In this document: positions 44,171-56,773 of the stretch, in pieces
Position numbering within the stretch: position 1 is the first letter of the stretch
How the letters are laid out: every line of letters begins with the position of its first letter
NCBI RefSeq assembly: GCF_021155775.2
Contig: NC_060236.1
Location: forward strand, 15,612,519 to 15,676,518
Length of the DNA: 64,000 nucleotides
Direction: 5' to 3'
From: Neodiprion pinetum
Taxonomy: Eukaryota > Arthropoda > Insecta > Hymenoptera > Diprionidae
Made by a program: the position numbers and the translations under genes
Notes under the pieces: generated by a model
What the model saw: the letters and a program-made list of their open reading frames with translations, nothing else
Database searches by the model: none
Told to the model about the DNA's origin: nothing

Positions 44171-45920
44171 ACCGAACTACTAACAATCAGCAGCCTATGA
44201 GATAAATTTACGTTATTAAAGATACATTCTGTGATTAGATTTAGTAGAAACAGCTCCAAACTTATATCTCTATTTGTTGAATCCGCTCTGTAAATTAGCG
44301 GCATTCGTTTTCACGTTTTACATTATTTAATCCTAATCTCTGCGTGGACATTTTAGTCACGTTTTAAGGTCATAAAATACTCAACTGCTGGAAGTTCCCA
44401 TCCCTTATTGACGAATTTCGTCGACTGATTTGCAAAAAAGGATACTCCTTACGCCTGTCTGCCACATCTGGCAGCCAGTCTTGCAATCTCGACAAATTCT
44501 CTACTTTCTACTCGTAAATACCTTTGCCTACCTACCAATTCTCTAATCTTCACTTTTCGTTCCTTGGTTTTTATGACGTGTATCCTAAAACGCCCGCACG
44601 TGCATCGCACATTGGGAATGTACGTTTCTGCTTCTGGCTCCGGTGCTCACTCCCACTCCCAAGCAAAATTCATCCCTTCTCTCAAGGGACAATCCTACCC
44701 CTTCCAGTAGTTTTTTGGCCATCGGAAATTAGTTAATTTTTAAAAACTACCTTTAAGATCAGATTCGTTTCGACCAACGCGAAGAGAAGACCAGCTTATT
44801 CTAACTTCCACAACTTCTTCTCACTACCCCGCGTGAATCTCATACAACCGAACTCAACAGTGTATTCAATTTACTTCAAGCCTGTTAATAAATATATTTG
44901 TTGACTAAAACCTTATAACATTGAATCATCTTTGAGTCAAACCCAATTGTCTCAAGGAAGCCAGTGCATCGAAAATCTTTCCCGATTGGTTTGACGAGGA
45001 TTTACAACCCTCGTTGGTAAAAAATCTCTTACCGCCATCGATGCCGAGCGCAAACACTATTCGAAATAAAAATATGTTATGACACTAATAAACAAATTGG
45101 TTACGCCTTGTCCACAGTACCTTGGATCTTAATGAAGTCTTCCAGTCAGGTATCGCGAAATTAACACCCATCCGGTACAAAGTATCTGCAAATAAACGTG
45201 GTTGTAGGGAATCTCCGCAATCAGCGAAAAGCAATTGATGAAATTAACGTATGTGCACAATTTTAATTGTTTGTTATAAAGGATAATAATATAAAACCAC
45301 TACATATCTCTGACAGACAATATTCTGTTATAAAAAATCTATATGACAAAATGAACAGCAATATGGATAAAACATCTTATTTTGTTGTCTCCAGAGCTAA
45401 AAACTAAAATAATAAGTATATGAGTGAAGCACGTATTATTCATAGCTTACAAATAATACTACAAAACATATAATTACATATACAGATACATATACTTACC
45501 AAGTATATAAATTTATATTAATATATCACATTAACCACTGTACCACTTGGTCAATATCACGGCATTCCTTTTGCTTTTTGCGTTGTTCTTAAACCAATGA
45601 TACGTTGCACTGCATCTACATCTTTTAGCACCTATTCAATACTCAACTGGTCGAACATGGCGCGCAGATGACTCCTATTAATATGGCTCCCGTTCTGATT
45701 GCCCTTCTGTCTTTTGGGATAACCCCCGCGCCTACATTACCACTTTGCGTTCCGTCCATAAGTCCGTGAATATTACCTTAGAGCCGAAAATTTCATGGTG
45801 GCACCATCTTGTATCACTGAATTTTCGCGATGTAAGATCTCAATATATAGTGCTTACCCAACGGAATTGCAAGGTCTTTGAGGCTTTTGCAGTCGGAATC
45901 TGAATAAGACTTGGCTTCTG
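44171..45920. other. Unassigned AT-rich sequence
   Basis: No gene is recognised. Open frames up to about 70 codons have no features. Confidence 0.4.
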
Positions 45921-45924
45921 AGAT

Positions 45925-47835
45925 GGAGCTGCGTTGAAGAAGAGCTTGTTGCCGACATTTCGTGAAAATTGCAATTCACTTCAGCGGGGCGAGGGGCAGC
46001 CTAGACACTGGTTGCTCCCTTGGGGGTGTCGCTATATATACCTGGACTGGATCCGTCTGGGCGTGACGTTCCAGTTGGGTGAAGTTGACCAATTGAGTGC
46101 TTTTTAATTGATTGGCCAATCAGTTCAAAAACCGAGAAGGTGGCATTCCAAATTGGATGTGTTTGATATCTCTTATTCCCGTTGATGTTGTTGGGATGTT
46201 TACGGATTCCAAGAGCGTCTCCTTATTTTCGTGGAAAGTACTACGGTGTATTGGACAGAGAGGTGGTTTGATTAAGGAGCATTTTTTGGCCTGTTTCCAT
46301 TTGATGTACCGCTACTTCTAATGTGCTGCAGTGCAGTTGTGGTAGTTTGAATATCGGTCTGATGTTGTGTTTCCATAGGATTCTTCCTATGGTCCGGCTG
46401 ATCCGGACGTAGGGAAGACAATTCTCCTCGTGTTTTCTGTTGATGCGTCTGGGGGTGAGTTTGTTTTCAAGACCGTTTTGTTTTGGAGTTTTTGAGTGGT
46501 CCGTCTGATTGTCTGGAAAAAGTATCTACTGGATTGTAGGGTTTTTCGTAGGTGTAAAAGTTCTTTGTCTAGGCTGGTTGAATCGAAGACAGTGAGAGCC
46601 CTGTGGGTGAGTGAGCTGATGATTGATTCTTTTTGTGGTGGGTGGTGATGTGAGGATGCGTGAAGATATCTGTTGGCGTGTGTGGGTTTCCAGTATACTT
46701 GATATTCTAGGCGTCCATCTACTTACCTGGTGACCAATACATCTAGCAAGAGGAGTTGGTTGTTGTTTTCCATTTCCATGGTGAACTATATGTTGGGATT
46801 TCGCGAATTGATATGAGCCAGCAAGATAAGAAGGTGTTCTTTACTATGTCGCCAGATGACGAATATATCATCTACATACCTGAGCCAGAGTTCTCGTTTG
46901 GTTTTAGTAATGGCGATGGCTTATTTTTTGAAGTGGTCCATGAAACTCTCGGCTATGATGGGGAAGACTGGAGATCCCATGGCGGCGGAGGGGATTTGTT
47001 CATAGAATTCTTCCTGGTAAAGGAAGTAGGCGCTGGTGAGGCAATGTTCAATCAGTGGAAGTAGGTGTTGGGGTACCTTGTCGGATGTCTTTATGATGTC
47101 CATGATGTCGGGGATGGGGACTTTGGTGAACAGGGATTCTATGTCAATGCTGATTACAATATCCTCTAGAAATAATTGAATCTGCTTGATTCTGTCGACA
47201 AAGTCTTTTGAATTGAGAATGCGTTAGCTGGGGTTGGTAAGTAGTCATTTGAGTTCAGATGCTAGGTATACTAGCTACTACTTTATAAGTAGGTGAGTGG
47301 GTTGCACTGACTGTGGATCTCAGGGGTACATTGGCCTTGTGGATCTTGGGTAGACCATACAGTCTGGGATGGTACGATTCTTCGGGTAATAGTGCTTTTT
47401 AGTAAGGTTTGAAAGCTTGCTTTCTTTGATCGGTACTGAAGTGTGTCTTTCATATTTGGACGTAGGATCTTTCGGGATGTTCCGGTAGGTCAAGTCATCT
47501 AAGAGTGCTCGGATCTTGGATTCGTAATCGGTTTTACGGAGGAGCATCGTGCCATTGCCTTTGTCCGCTGGAAGTACGATGATGCCTGGGTTGTTGTTGA
47601 TTTCTCTCAAGACTTGGCATTCCAGTTGGGTTAGAGATTTTGGCATTCTGTAGAATGTTGGTAGTTTGGTCCGGATTTGACGGGTCCAGTCCAGGTATAT
47701 ATAGGGATACCCTCCATGGGAGCAACCATTATCAGGTTGCCCCTTGCTCTGACGAAATGAATTGCAGTGTGCACGAATCGTCGGCAACAAACCGTTCTTC
47801 AACGTAGCCCCATCCTGGAAGTGAAATGTTAAACG
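45925..47835 (-). mobile_element. Penelope-like retroelement with inverted LTR-like ends
   Basis: Blocks of about 165 bp at 45925-46090 and 47665-47835 are inverted copies (GTTGCCGAC, TTCGTG..TGCAATTCA, GGTTGCTCCC, CTATATATACCTGGACTGGA). They enclose a leftward reverse transcriptase-like coding region. LTR-like sequences in inverted orientation are a known trait of Penelope-like elements. Confidence 0.75.
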
Positions 47836-47990
47836 GAGTTGTAATTGAGCTCTTCGTGTTGCTATTTTGTTGTGGGTGAAATAGATTTCAGTGGCATGTA
47901 AGTGTCGTGAATCGTTAAACAACCAAAGTGCTATTGCACACGTTTCAGCAGCAGCCATGTTGTTACAAGCAAGGATTAAAAAAGGGTACT
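46100..47990 (-). pseudogene. Penelope-like reverse transcriptase, broken
   Basis: The longest open part (47320-48006) includes IIVLPADKGNGTMLLRKTDYESKI and a KHYYPKNRTIPDCMVYP segment, matching the region before the RT core in Penelope-like elements. Further left in other frames are IEHCLTSAYFLYQEEFYEQ and SAAMGSPVFPIIA (the RT B-like motif). On 46580-46740 lies the RKPTHTNRYLHASSHHHPPQKE tract typical of the region after the RT. Several frameshifts and stops separate them. No convincing GIY-YIG domain was found downstream, so the 3' end may be lost. Confidence 0.8.
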
Positions 47991-48235
47991 CGAGCTGATT
48001 AAACACTGTTATAGCTATTACATATATCTATACAACAATATAATAACAATGTGTGAATATAGAAAGTGTTCTTCCTCTTCGAGCACAACTTGTAAGAATG
48101 TCTGTAAGTGTGTTTACATTTTGGAATCTTACGCTTCTGATGCGAAGCTCGTAAGACAGTCAATGACCGTCTAATATTGAAATGCGGATATGCATCATCA
48201 ATATTAATATTAATCACGAGGCATTTTTCATTGTT

Positions 48236-48452
48236 GAAACGTATAATTTTGAAAAACTGGTAAATTCGAAAAATTAACGACGGAGCCAGGAATCGAACCT
48301 GGTATCTAGCGATGCTTTACCGGAGCCTTACTCCACTAGACCACCTAGCCGCCCTGACTCTGATGTCGTTAATTCCTCTCATCACCAGTAAGTTAAGTAA
48401 GTTAAGTCGTTAATTTTTCGAATTTACCAGTTTTTCAAAATTATACGTTTCA
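48236..48452 (-). repeat. tRNA-derived sequence inside a perfect palindrome
   Basis: Arms 48236-48284 and 48404-48452 are exact reverse complements (ACGTATAATTTTGAAAAACT, AAATTCGAAAAATTAACGAC). Between them, on the minus strand, is a tRNA-like unit with A box TGGTCTAGTGG (48333-48343 in complement) and B box GGTTCGATTCC (48289-48299), with a perfect T-arm stem CCAGG/CCTGG. The acceptor ends do not pair, so it is not a functional tRNA but a Pol III-type SINE head. A close copy without the palindrome is at 56774-56856. Confidence 0.75.
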
Positions 48453-48884
48453 ATATAATAACAATACATATGTCTTGGCGAGAGTACCAGAGGCTCACAG
48501 CGACGTTTTTTCTTCTTTTTACACTGGCTCGAGCAAAATAGACCTAACATGAACTTCTACTTCATTGGCATAAGATAACCTTCTATCCTACTTCATTTTA
48601 CCTACGCAAATAAGGCGCTTACTTTGACATTTTATAATAATATCGTTGTTACAATACAGGCTACAGGAATTTTGAATTACAGTTTGTTAAATTTACTGTT
48701 CGAGTTTAGGAACTTTATGGTAAATGATACTAAAATTGTGAAGTGAAAAATGTCGATAAAAAACGGTTCGATAATTGATTTCATTGACTTTTTGTGAGCA
48801 CAGACATCATTTTAACAACTTCTCAGTAGCTGTACTGAACGAAAACGGATTTTAGATGGAATAGAAGCATTAGCACTTAATTTG

Positions 48885-48972
48885 TTCTTACCCGTGTTCG
48901 AACCCCGTTCGCTCGCAATGTTCCGATTAGTGGTCATACGCCCTACCTACTACGCCAAACTACCTTATGGAA
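48885..48972 (-). repeat. Second tRNA-like (SINE-type) sequence
   Basis: On the minus strand an A box TGGCGTAGTAGG is followed about 45 nt later by GGTTCGAACAC, a near-match to the B box. No matching acceptor stem is seen. It is probably a different tRNA-derived SINE or a degraded tRNA pseudogene. Confidence 0.5.
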
Positions 48973-49849
48973 AATCATGACTTCATTTGATTCATAATAC
49001 AATGGACGACGGTCCACACGGGCATGACAAGTAATACAGTCAATGATAGCTTATGAATAAGATATTTTCCAAATTCCTCCTTACAATACAATTTTTAATG
49101 AATTTACGAATCCAATTATTAGCTAAATTCAGTCAATTTTCAGAACGTATCAGTCAACTTACGGTGTAATTTTCACAAATTAAAAATTCGATTACTAATT
49201 CCAAAGTTCACATGGTAATTTTTTGGACATTGCTTACATCTGATATTGTTACGGATTTCGCATAAAATTTATACCTGTACAAGTTGAGTAGATTCAGAAA
49301 AAAAAATTTTAATTTCCAAAACCTGTTACGAAACTTTTCAAATGCAGTACGTTCAATATTTTACAATTCAGTTTTAAGAAATTCGAAATCAAACTAATTG
49401 TAGAGCAAAATTAATAGTAATATACATTGATTCCTTATGCCACAATATATTTTTAATTTTTACCAACTCTAGGTAATCGAATTATTTTGTATATGTGTCT
49501 GGTAATTTCAGCAGCATGTTTACTAAATTCCGAATGCCGCACAGTAAAAGAATAATAAATTTACAAATATAACAAATTTACCGCAACAATTTAATAAATT
49601 CAAAATACGCTTTTGTATTTTTCTAAGCTAGAAGCAAAATTAAGAAAATTGATTGCAAATTTAATGAAAATGCTAAATAATTCACTTTCAAACACGAAAT
49701 TTTTACTTTTGCTAAAATATTGCCTACTAACTGGGTAGCGAATTTACGAACATTATTAACAGTTCTCGAATTACCTTGACTGCTTTCTTTACTGTCATAA
49801 TACTATTCTCTCCCTATATTATTCTGCCTTTACTTGCATTGTTAACATT
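48973..49849. other. Unassigned AT-rich sequence
   Basis: Nothing recognisable; no open frame of note. Confidence 0.4.
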
Positions 49850-50330
49850 TAATTTAAGGATCTTAGATTGTGGATTGCATGCTAGCTTATCTTAACCGAA
49901 TATTGTAAACTTTGCTAATTGTTGCTCCGAGTAATAGTATCGCGAACACACGCATCTACCTCTCGCTTACCACATATCCCTCTCGTTCATTTGCTAATTT
50001 CCATTCTTACCATTCTTTCCGGTTATACCGAATTTCCTGCATTGTCTGATTCTACCTAAATTTCTCGAATTGCTTGAGTGTAACTATTTTCTCACTTTTT
50101 ATTAATACACTGGATACCTATTTTCTTGTGTTTTATCTACTGGGTACGACCCTTCCCCTCTACCATTATCTCATCTAAACTGAGTTAGTTGTGCAAAACC
50201 GTCGTAAAACCTGACCGTGCCTTTTCTCTGCCTTTCTTTTCTCTAATTATCTAATTGACGCTACTGCGTATGGCGCCCCACAGCAATATCTTTATCTCTA
50301 CTTATCGTTATTGTTCAGATCAGTATCTGT
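49850..50330 (+). mobile_element. LTR-like fragment with degenerate primer-binding site
   Basis: A pyrimidine- and AT-rich block ends AATTGACGCTACTGCGTATGGCGCCCCACAGC. It resembles the ends at 4029-4050 and 13298-13318 (CGACGCTA..GCGTCTGGCGCCCAAC). A CACCC-type break replaces the AACG of the tRNA-Lys match. Probably a third, older member of the same LTR group. Confidence 0.45.
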
Positions 50331-51466
50331 GCCGTAGGGTAGCAGGATTTACACCCCGGAAATTATCTTAAATGTCGTGTACATATATAGATGTGAAAAC
50401 AATATAAAAAACGGGCTTTTACTGTCTGTTTCAGGTTTTTGTACAAGTTCTAATATTCATCTTCAATATTGCTGCCGATTTTGTCGATTCGGTTAGATAG
50501 AAAAAAAGTTAGAATAAGTTGGACGAAAAGCGTGCGCGTGCATTACGAATTTTTACACTACTACTTCAGAGCCGAGTTTTCGATCATTAAATCAAAAAAC
50601 CCTAGCACTTACAGTATTGACCATATCTAAAATTTCACGGAACTTTTCTCATTTGACATTACTACCAATGCTCTCTTTTTTCTTTCAACACGTTTTTTAT
50701 CAAAATCTAGTTGAACGAGTTATTGGCAACTCTACTTTTCTGTGATTTTCTAACGAAATTGTTTAAACATTTGTCGGAGACAACGATAAGTAATAAACTC
50801 TTGCAGGTAACTACCTGTCCTTACACACAAAAGAATACTTTTGGTCAAAGTTTACTGATTTCGTATTTTTTCCCCACTTAAATGTCAAGTTTCTCCCACT
50901 ACATTTGTCGTTAAAATTCTCTTCTTTTATGTAATGGTTTCCTTGCTCATTGCATTATTTTATTCAGTTTATAGTAACACATAAAATTTTCTATAAACGT
51001 CATATGGACTATGTCTTAGTTCGTCGAGTATGCTTTTAAGAATTCTTTTCAATATAAGCACACGGTCTAAGAAAACAGGATATGGCAATTTTTTATGCTC
51101 ATCCGTTGAATATGAAGTTACGTATACTTCCGAGTTTTCATTGAGCTGTTTACGAGGCCATCGCGAGAGTTTGTCGAAAATTGAAATTATTGACTTTCGA
51201 CAGAAGCGTACGTTAAAAAAAATGGGTCCGTCGCAGACGTAGCGCAGAAGTGAGAGCTTATTTGCGACGTATTCAAAAAATACCCATGGAACTTGTTTAT
51301 ATCGATCAAAAACAAATATTCACGTGTGCTTCGGTGACCGTTACGCTCACTAGCATATATAATAACTCGGCGTTTGCGTGCGCGCGCAACGCAACTCCAG
51401 CCAGCCACGCAGAGCCGCAGGGAGCGAGAGCGCGACGGTAATCAGCGAGCCGCCGCTCCTTTTCAC
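50331..51466. other. Unassigned AT-rich sequence
   Basis: No gene or repeat is identified. A short GC-richer stretch rich in GCGCGC lies at 51370-51440. Confidence 0.4.
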
Positions 51467-53783
51467 AAGGGATGTTAGCCCCCCATTTTCAAAATTTTCG
51501 AATTTCGAGAGTTGCTCTGATTTGCTCCAAAATTGCACTACATTGCTCCAGAAAAGTATTTCAGCAAACCCAAAATTAAACAAATAAAAATAAAAAAACC
51601 ATTTTTCACACCAGCCCCCCGTTTTTGAAAAAGTGATTTTTTCGCGGTGCTCTAAGTTGCTCTAGTTGTTCCGAACATTGCTCCAGAACCACAATGCTGT
51701 CAAATGAACAGTGCTCAAATGAAAATCAAAACTCGACGGGGCGCTTAGCCCCCCATTTTATTACATAAAACTTTCTAAAACTGATCTTGGATTCGTGAAA
51801 ACTTGCTCTGCATTGCTCCAAAGCCGTAGGATTCTGAATCGAAAATTCGTCCTGGAAATGACGAAAAAACTTTTTATACTGGGAAATTTGTTTTTGAGAA
51901 AAATAATCGTGCGATCCGGGAATCGTTCCCGGGTCCACGAAAGCCTACCCGGGGTCTAGAGTTGTGAAATACACATGACACTGCCTGATGTGAAATGGAT
52001 GAGTGCTCAATTACAAGTACAACAAGTAACGTGCAATGGCTGGGTGCTCCATTACAAATACAAAAAGTAACGTATAATAGATGAGTGCTACATTACAAAT
52101 ACCAGACGCAATGTGTAATGGATGAGTGCTCGATTACAAATAAAAAAGTAATGTTTAATGAATGCTTTATCCATTACAAATAAATAAAGTAATGCGTAAT
52201 GAAAGCGTGATCCATTACCAATTTAAAAAAGTAATTTGTAATTGATAAGTGATCCATTACAAATTACAAATGAGAAAAAAGTTATTTGCAATTGATAAGT
52301 GATCCATTACAAATTACAAATGAGAAAAAAGTTATTTGCAATTGATAAGTGATCCATTGCAAATTACAAATGAGGAAAAAGTAATTTGTAATGGAGAATA
52401 TTCAGTTACAAATTGAATAATTGCTCCACCATCATTTCATTTCGTTCACGAAAAGTTTTTTCTGGGCATATTCGTTTTTATTCTGTTCATAGATCAATAC
52501 TTCACGCAGAATAAAAACGTGCAAATTATAAACTTGCGCATTGCATTTTCATTGTTTTATTGAACTGACACAGTTTTCTATATGAGAAAGCTATCATTTG
52601 AAAACCAAGTTTCTCACTATGCATTACTATTAATAAAACACATATTTCAGCATTTTCCAAAATTCAACTGTTAAGAGGTAGCAAGGCGATGGAAAAGTTT
52701 ATGTAGAAAAGTATTGAATACTCTCCTTTACAAATTACCTTTTTTTTCTCATTTGTAATATGTCATGGTTCTCTTGTCAATTGCACATCACTTTTTTGAA
52801 TGTGTAATGGATGAGTGCTCCATTACAAATTCAATTTCTAATTTGCACGTTCTTCTTCTGCGTGAAGTATTGATCTTTGAACAGAAGAAAAACGATTTTG
52901 CCCAGAAGATACTTTTCGTGAGTGAAATGAAATGATGATGGAGCAATTATTCAATTTGTATCGGAATATTCTACATTACAAATTACTTTTTTCTTATTTG
53001 TAATTTGTAACGGATCACTTATCAATTGCAAATTACTTTTTTAAATTTGTAATGGATCACGCGTCCATTACGCATTACTTTATTTATTTGCAATGGATAA
53101 AGCATTCACTAAACATTACTTTTTTATTTGTAATCGAGCACTTATCCATTACACATTACGTCCTGTATTTGTAATGTAGCACTCATCCATTATACGTTAC
53201 TTTTTGTATTTGTAATGGAATACCCAACCATTGCACGTTACTTATTGTATTTGTAATTGAGCACTCATCCATTTCACATCAGGCAGTGTTATGTGTAATT
53301 CACAACTCTGGTTCCCGGGTAAGCTTTCGTGGACCCGGGAACGATTCCCGGATCGCACGATTATTTCCCAGTATAAAAAATTGATCTGTCATATCCGGGA
53401 CGAATTTTCGATTCAGAATCCTACGGCTTTGGAGCAACTCAGAGCAAGTTTTCATCTGTCCAAAATCATTTTTATAAATTTTTATTTAAAAAAATTGGAG
53501 GCTAAGCTCCCCGTCGAGTTTTGGTTTTTGTTTGAGTACTATTTATTTGACAGCACTGTGTTCTGGAGCAATGTTCGGAACAACTTGAGCAACTTAGAGC
53601 AGTCGCGAAAAAATCACTTTTTCAAAAACGGGGGGCTAGTGTGGAAAATGGGTTTTTTTATTTTTATTTGTTCAATTTTGAGTTTGCCGAAATACTTGTC
53701 TGGACCAATGTAGAGCAACTTCGGAGCAAACCAGAGCAACTCTCGAAATTCGGAAATTTTGAAATGGGGGGTTAACATCCCTT
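51467..53783. mobile_element. 2.3-kb foldback element with about 1-kb arms
   Basis: The outer ends are AAGGGATGTTAGCCCCCC and the inverted AAGGGATGTTAACCCCCC. Arms pair along nearly their whole length (for example AGTTGCTCTGATTTGCTCC, CCCGTTTTTGAAAAAGTGAT, CGGGAACGATTCCCGG) with a central loop of roughly 300 bp around 52625. The inner 450 bp of each arm is itself a tandem array of roughly 55-65-bp units built on ATGAGTGCTCCATTACAAAT. The largest frame, 140 codons at 53291-53713, is arm sequence and not a gene. Confidence 0.85.
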
Positions 53784-53868
53784 ATTTCTTTTTCTCACGG
53801 CTACAAGAAAGATATAGTAGAGACAGACAGAGCGGGTGAGAGAGGGGGAGCCTCTATCTCTCGCCTTA

Positions 53869-54105
53869 CAGTACTGCTCTCGCTGCACTGCTGCCTTTGT
53901 CCCGTCCCCTCTCCACGCCGCTGCCTCTTCCGCACCGCGAGCTGTTTGGACCTACGAACGTACAGATGTTCAGAAAAATCAGTGCTCACAGTACTGCTCT
54001 CGCTGAACTACTACCTCTCTCCTGTCCCTCCACTACGCCGCTTCCCCTACCCGCGCCGCGGGCTATCGGACGTACGAACGTACGACGTTCAACAAAATTG
54101 TTGCT
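53869..54105. repeat. Two-copy 120-bp tandem duplication
   Basis: CAGTACTGCTCTCGCTG opens units at 53869 and 53989. Both also share a Pro/Ser-like CCGCTGCC..CCGC tract and CCTACGAACGTAC. Identity is about 75-80% by eye. Not coding as far as can be seen. Confidence 0.75.
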
Positions 54106-54763
54106 AATTCGCGGTAGCGCCGCCAAAGAAGTTCTTATTTCAAAAATGGAACAACAATTTTTTGTGCCCATCATTACATATGAACTCATATAAATTTTAG
54201 AGTTTCTCATAGAGCCATTTTAGAGATCATCGTGGAAGTTTGTCAGGAGAGACTGACATACCGACAAACCGAAATTTTTCTAGAACCCTGTTTTTCGGAT
54301 ACTAAAGGACTGAAAACGTGCAGATTTATTGAAATTATACAAAGTCAATTTTTCAGATTATCATAAGCAACGAATAGGGAATTATCTAAAAACTTATCTT
54401 TTTTATGCGAGAATCATGCTAGAAAATGTATTCCTAACATTAGTGGTCTATAAATTACAAGAATCCGTTTCTTGGAAATATTGTTGCGTAAGACTTTCTT
54501 GGAGTTTTACAAAGTAGCGAGTTATGTAATCATCCGTTACTGAAACGGTTCCCATTGTTTTACTAACAGACAGTATTGCGACGCGCAATCTTTCGATTTG
54601 CATGCATGAACATATATCACATTATAGAGACCGTGCGCAAAATAAACAATAGTTCCAAATCGACCGCATTCATCTCAACCGACGGTTTTAGACAAATTAA
54701 CCAATCTTTTTGAATCGGTCTGTCGCGTAGGGACAGTAAATAACAGTTTCCTCGGTATTTTTG
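54106..54763. other. Unassigned sequence
   Basis: No gene or repeat is recognised. Confidence 0.35.
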
Positions 54764-54978
54764 ACCGCGGTATTCACGAATGTTCGTTACACGTTTAACG
54801 GGCGTAATTGTATAACAGCCCGTTATAATTTTCTGTTTTTATTGTTTTTGACCGTCAAACTTACGCTGTTTACATGTTTCATAAGATGAACAATGATACA
54901 ATGAACAGAAGATTATAACGAGCCGTTATACAATTACACCTGTTAAACATATAACGAACATTCGTGAATACCGCGATG
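54764..54978. repeat. Foldback repeat with about 75-bp arms
   Basis: GCGGTATTCACGAATGTTCGTTA, GGGCGTAATTGTATAACAG and TTATAATTTTCTGTT at 54768-54840 recur inverted at 54903-54975. The loop is about 62 bp. Probably a small MITE. Confidence 0.85.
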
Positions 54979-55022
54979 ATTGTTATAACAACTAATAGCG
55001 CAGCAATCAACCGTCACTTTTC

Positions 55023-55608
55023 TTACACCGTGCTTAGAGGTAGAGAAAGTTCAATAATTTTAATCCTAGAAGGTTCGCGAAAGAGTAAGGGTTTGATGAT
55101 GCGTGGAGATCGAAATAAAGAGGTAGCATCGCGTATATTTTCTATAACTAGTTCGCTTGATTCATCGGGTGTTTTACGGTCCGCTGGAAAATTCTGTTTG
55201 TGGGGGAAGACCAAGCTCTTTTGATGGTACTTTGTGCCCAAAAAGAGGCTTCATCGGAAAAAATTACATCCTCCCAATCACGATCAAAATTTTCATGCGC
55301 CCAAGTGATTCTTTTTGCGACATGTTTATCTGAGAGAAGCGGTTTCTTGAGTGCGCTCTGGTATTTAAGATTAGAAGCTCGTAGACATGAGGCATTCGCC
55401 GAAAGGAGACATTTTTTCGGTATAAATATTTGTTTTGTCGGAAAAATGATGACAAATAACCGCCAGACCACTCGTCAACGTTAGTCCAAGTCCCGCTGAT
55501 AGGGATAAATTTGGCTACTTGCGGCTCTACTTGTACTCGCGCTCGAATTTTATACCAAGTCGGTGAAAGTGGAGGGTCTTCGCTTACAACAGCGCAGTGA
55601 ATTGTCAA
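55023..55608 (-). pseudogene. Tc1/mariner-type transposase fragment
   Basis: In the minus strand, several frames give pieces of a Tc1-like DDE transposase. The clearest is KPLLSDKHVAKRITWAHENF followed by DWEDVIFSDEASFW, the family's block around the first catalytic Asp of the DDE triad. Frame changes occur on both sides (pieces in the frames ending at 55148, 55264 and 55023). No terminal inverted repeats were located. It is an old relic upstream of the DTWD2 exon. Confidence 0.7.
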
Positions 55609-56116
55609 ATTTTTTGGAATCGTAGGTTTACTTGATCCCCGGTAAAGATTTCAGTCCTTTGTAATCCTCCGTGCTATTGTTTTATCGGGTCTAATGCATA
55701 GGTGCCTATAACAGCTGAAATAGTTGATCTTCAATACAGTTGATAAAGACTGACTATGCATCCTTTCGAATACAGATTTACTAAATCGTGTCTGTAATTC
55801 TCAATTACGCTAAAGCGCAACTCAATGATGAAATTGGCGCTGGTACCATTAAAGTAACCATAAATTTTTAGCAGCGATCGTTATTTCCAAACTTCAGAAT
55901 TGTATGCAATTGTGTAAACCACAACAAAGCAAAATACCTATACTCATATTATTAAAAACACCTAGTTTAAACTAATCCTAAAATGTCAAAATAGCTATTT
56001 GTTTCATTCTTCCGTTAAATTCAAGTTAGTAACTATTATACAGTCGCGTTCAAAATTGATGTTTAAGATAATCATTAAATTAACGACGAATCATCGCCAT
56101 ATTTCTCATCATTTAG

Positions 56117-56297
56117 GGGTAAAAAATTTCCACTTCCTCATCACGAAGGATTGGCAGACATTTTGAAAGATCCAAATACAGTTATGCTCTACCCAACTAA
56201 TGACTCTGTGGCCCTCGACACGCTAGATCCTGTAGGAATCAATGGTCAAAAACCTTACAATCTGGTTATACTTGACGGAACATGGCCGCAAGCTAAG
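56117..56297 (+). CDS. DTWD2: DTWD2-like exon (DTW domain, catalytic motif)
   Basis: The exon has an acceptor CATCATTTAG at its left and donor AAG|GTAACT at its right; it starts with one base of a split codon and has 60 full codons. It encodes KKFPLPHHEGLADIL, a VMLYPT strand, and VILDGTWPQAK, the D-x-T-W-P motif that names the DTW domain. DTWD2/TapT enzymes transfer the 3-amino-3-carboxypropyl group from S-adenosylmethionine to uridine in tRNA. It splices in phase 0 to the exon at 59027. The N-terminal Cys-rich exon was not found in the window. Confidence 0.85.
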
Positions 56298-56773
56298 GTA
56301 ACTTTTCGTCATTGGCTTACTCTGGTCTGACAAAGGAATTTACCAACTGTTTTAGAATTATGGTGTCAACATAAAGGTGCCACTTCGAAGTCATTCAAAC
56401 AATGAAGAAAGTTCTCGGCCGTTGGGATTTATGACAAAGTTTCTCGGTGTTCTCAGATCAATTGTTTACGACAAAAAAATCCAAACATTACGTTTCGGCC
56501 CTAGTGTGGGAGGTCCTCCGCAGAACTGTAAAATCAAAATTATGATCACTATCTATTCTATACATATATCATGAAATTCGTCTCAAGAAGCACAAGTATA
56601 GATCATAATATGTATGTGACATGTTTACAAGTGTATTTCACTACTTGTTAAAAACCACGTAAAACGGATCCGACCGTCTATGCAATGATATGAAAATACG
56701 TCATACCTATTTTAGTGAGAAGAAAAATGCTAGAGAATGCAAATTCGGAAATTTTTGGTGATTTGAAAAATTT

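Noticed and set aside
48281..48360. Functional tRNA gene on the minus strand
   Set aside because: A and B boxes and T arm are good but acceptor strands do not pair and a near-identical copy exists at 56774, so it is a tRNA-derived repeat.
51910..51950. tRNA-like B box at CGGGAACGATTCCCGG
   Set aside because: It is a local palindrome repeated in both arms of the foldback and has no A box at the right distance.
52000..53270. CRISPR-like array of short repeats
   Set aside because: Units are imperfect, adjacent and without unique spacers, in a eukaryotic foldback element.
53291..53713. 140-codon open frame
   Set aside because: It lies entirely in one arm of the 51467-53783 palindrome and has no protein features; its mirror in the other arm is broken.
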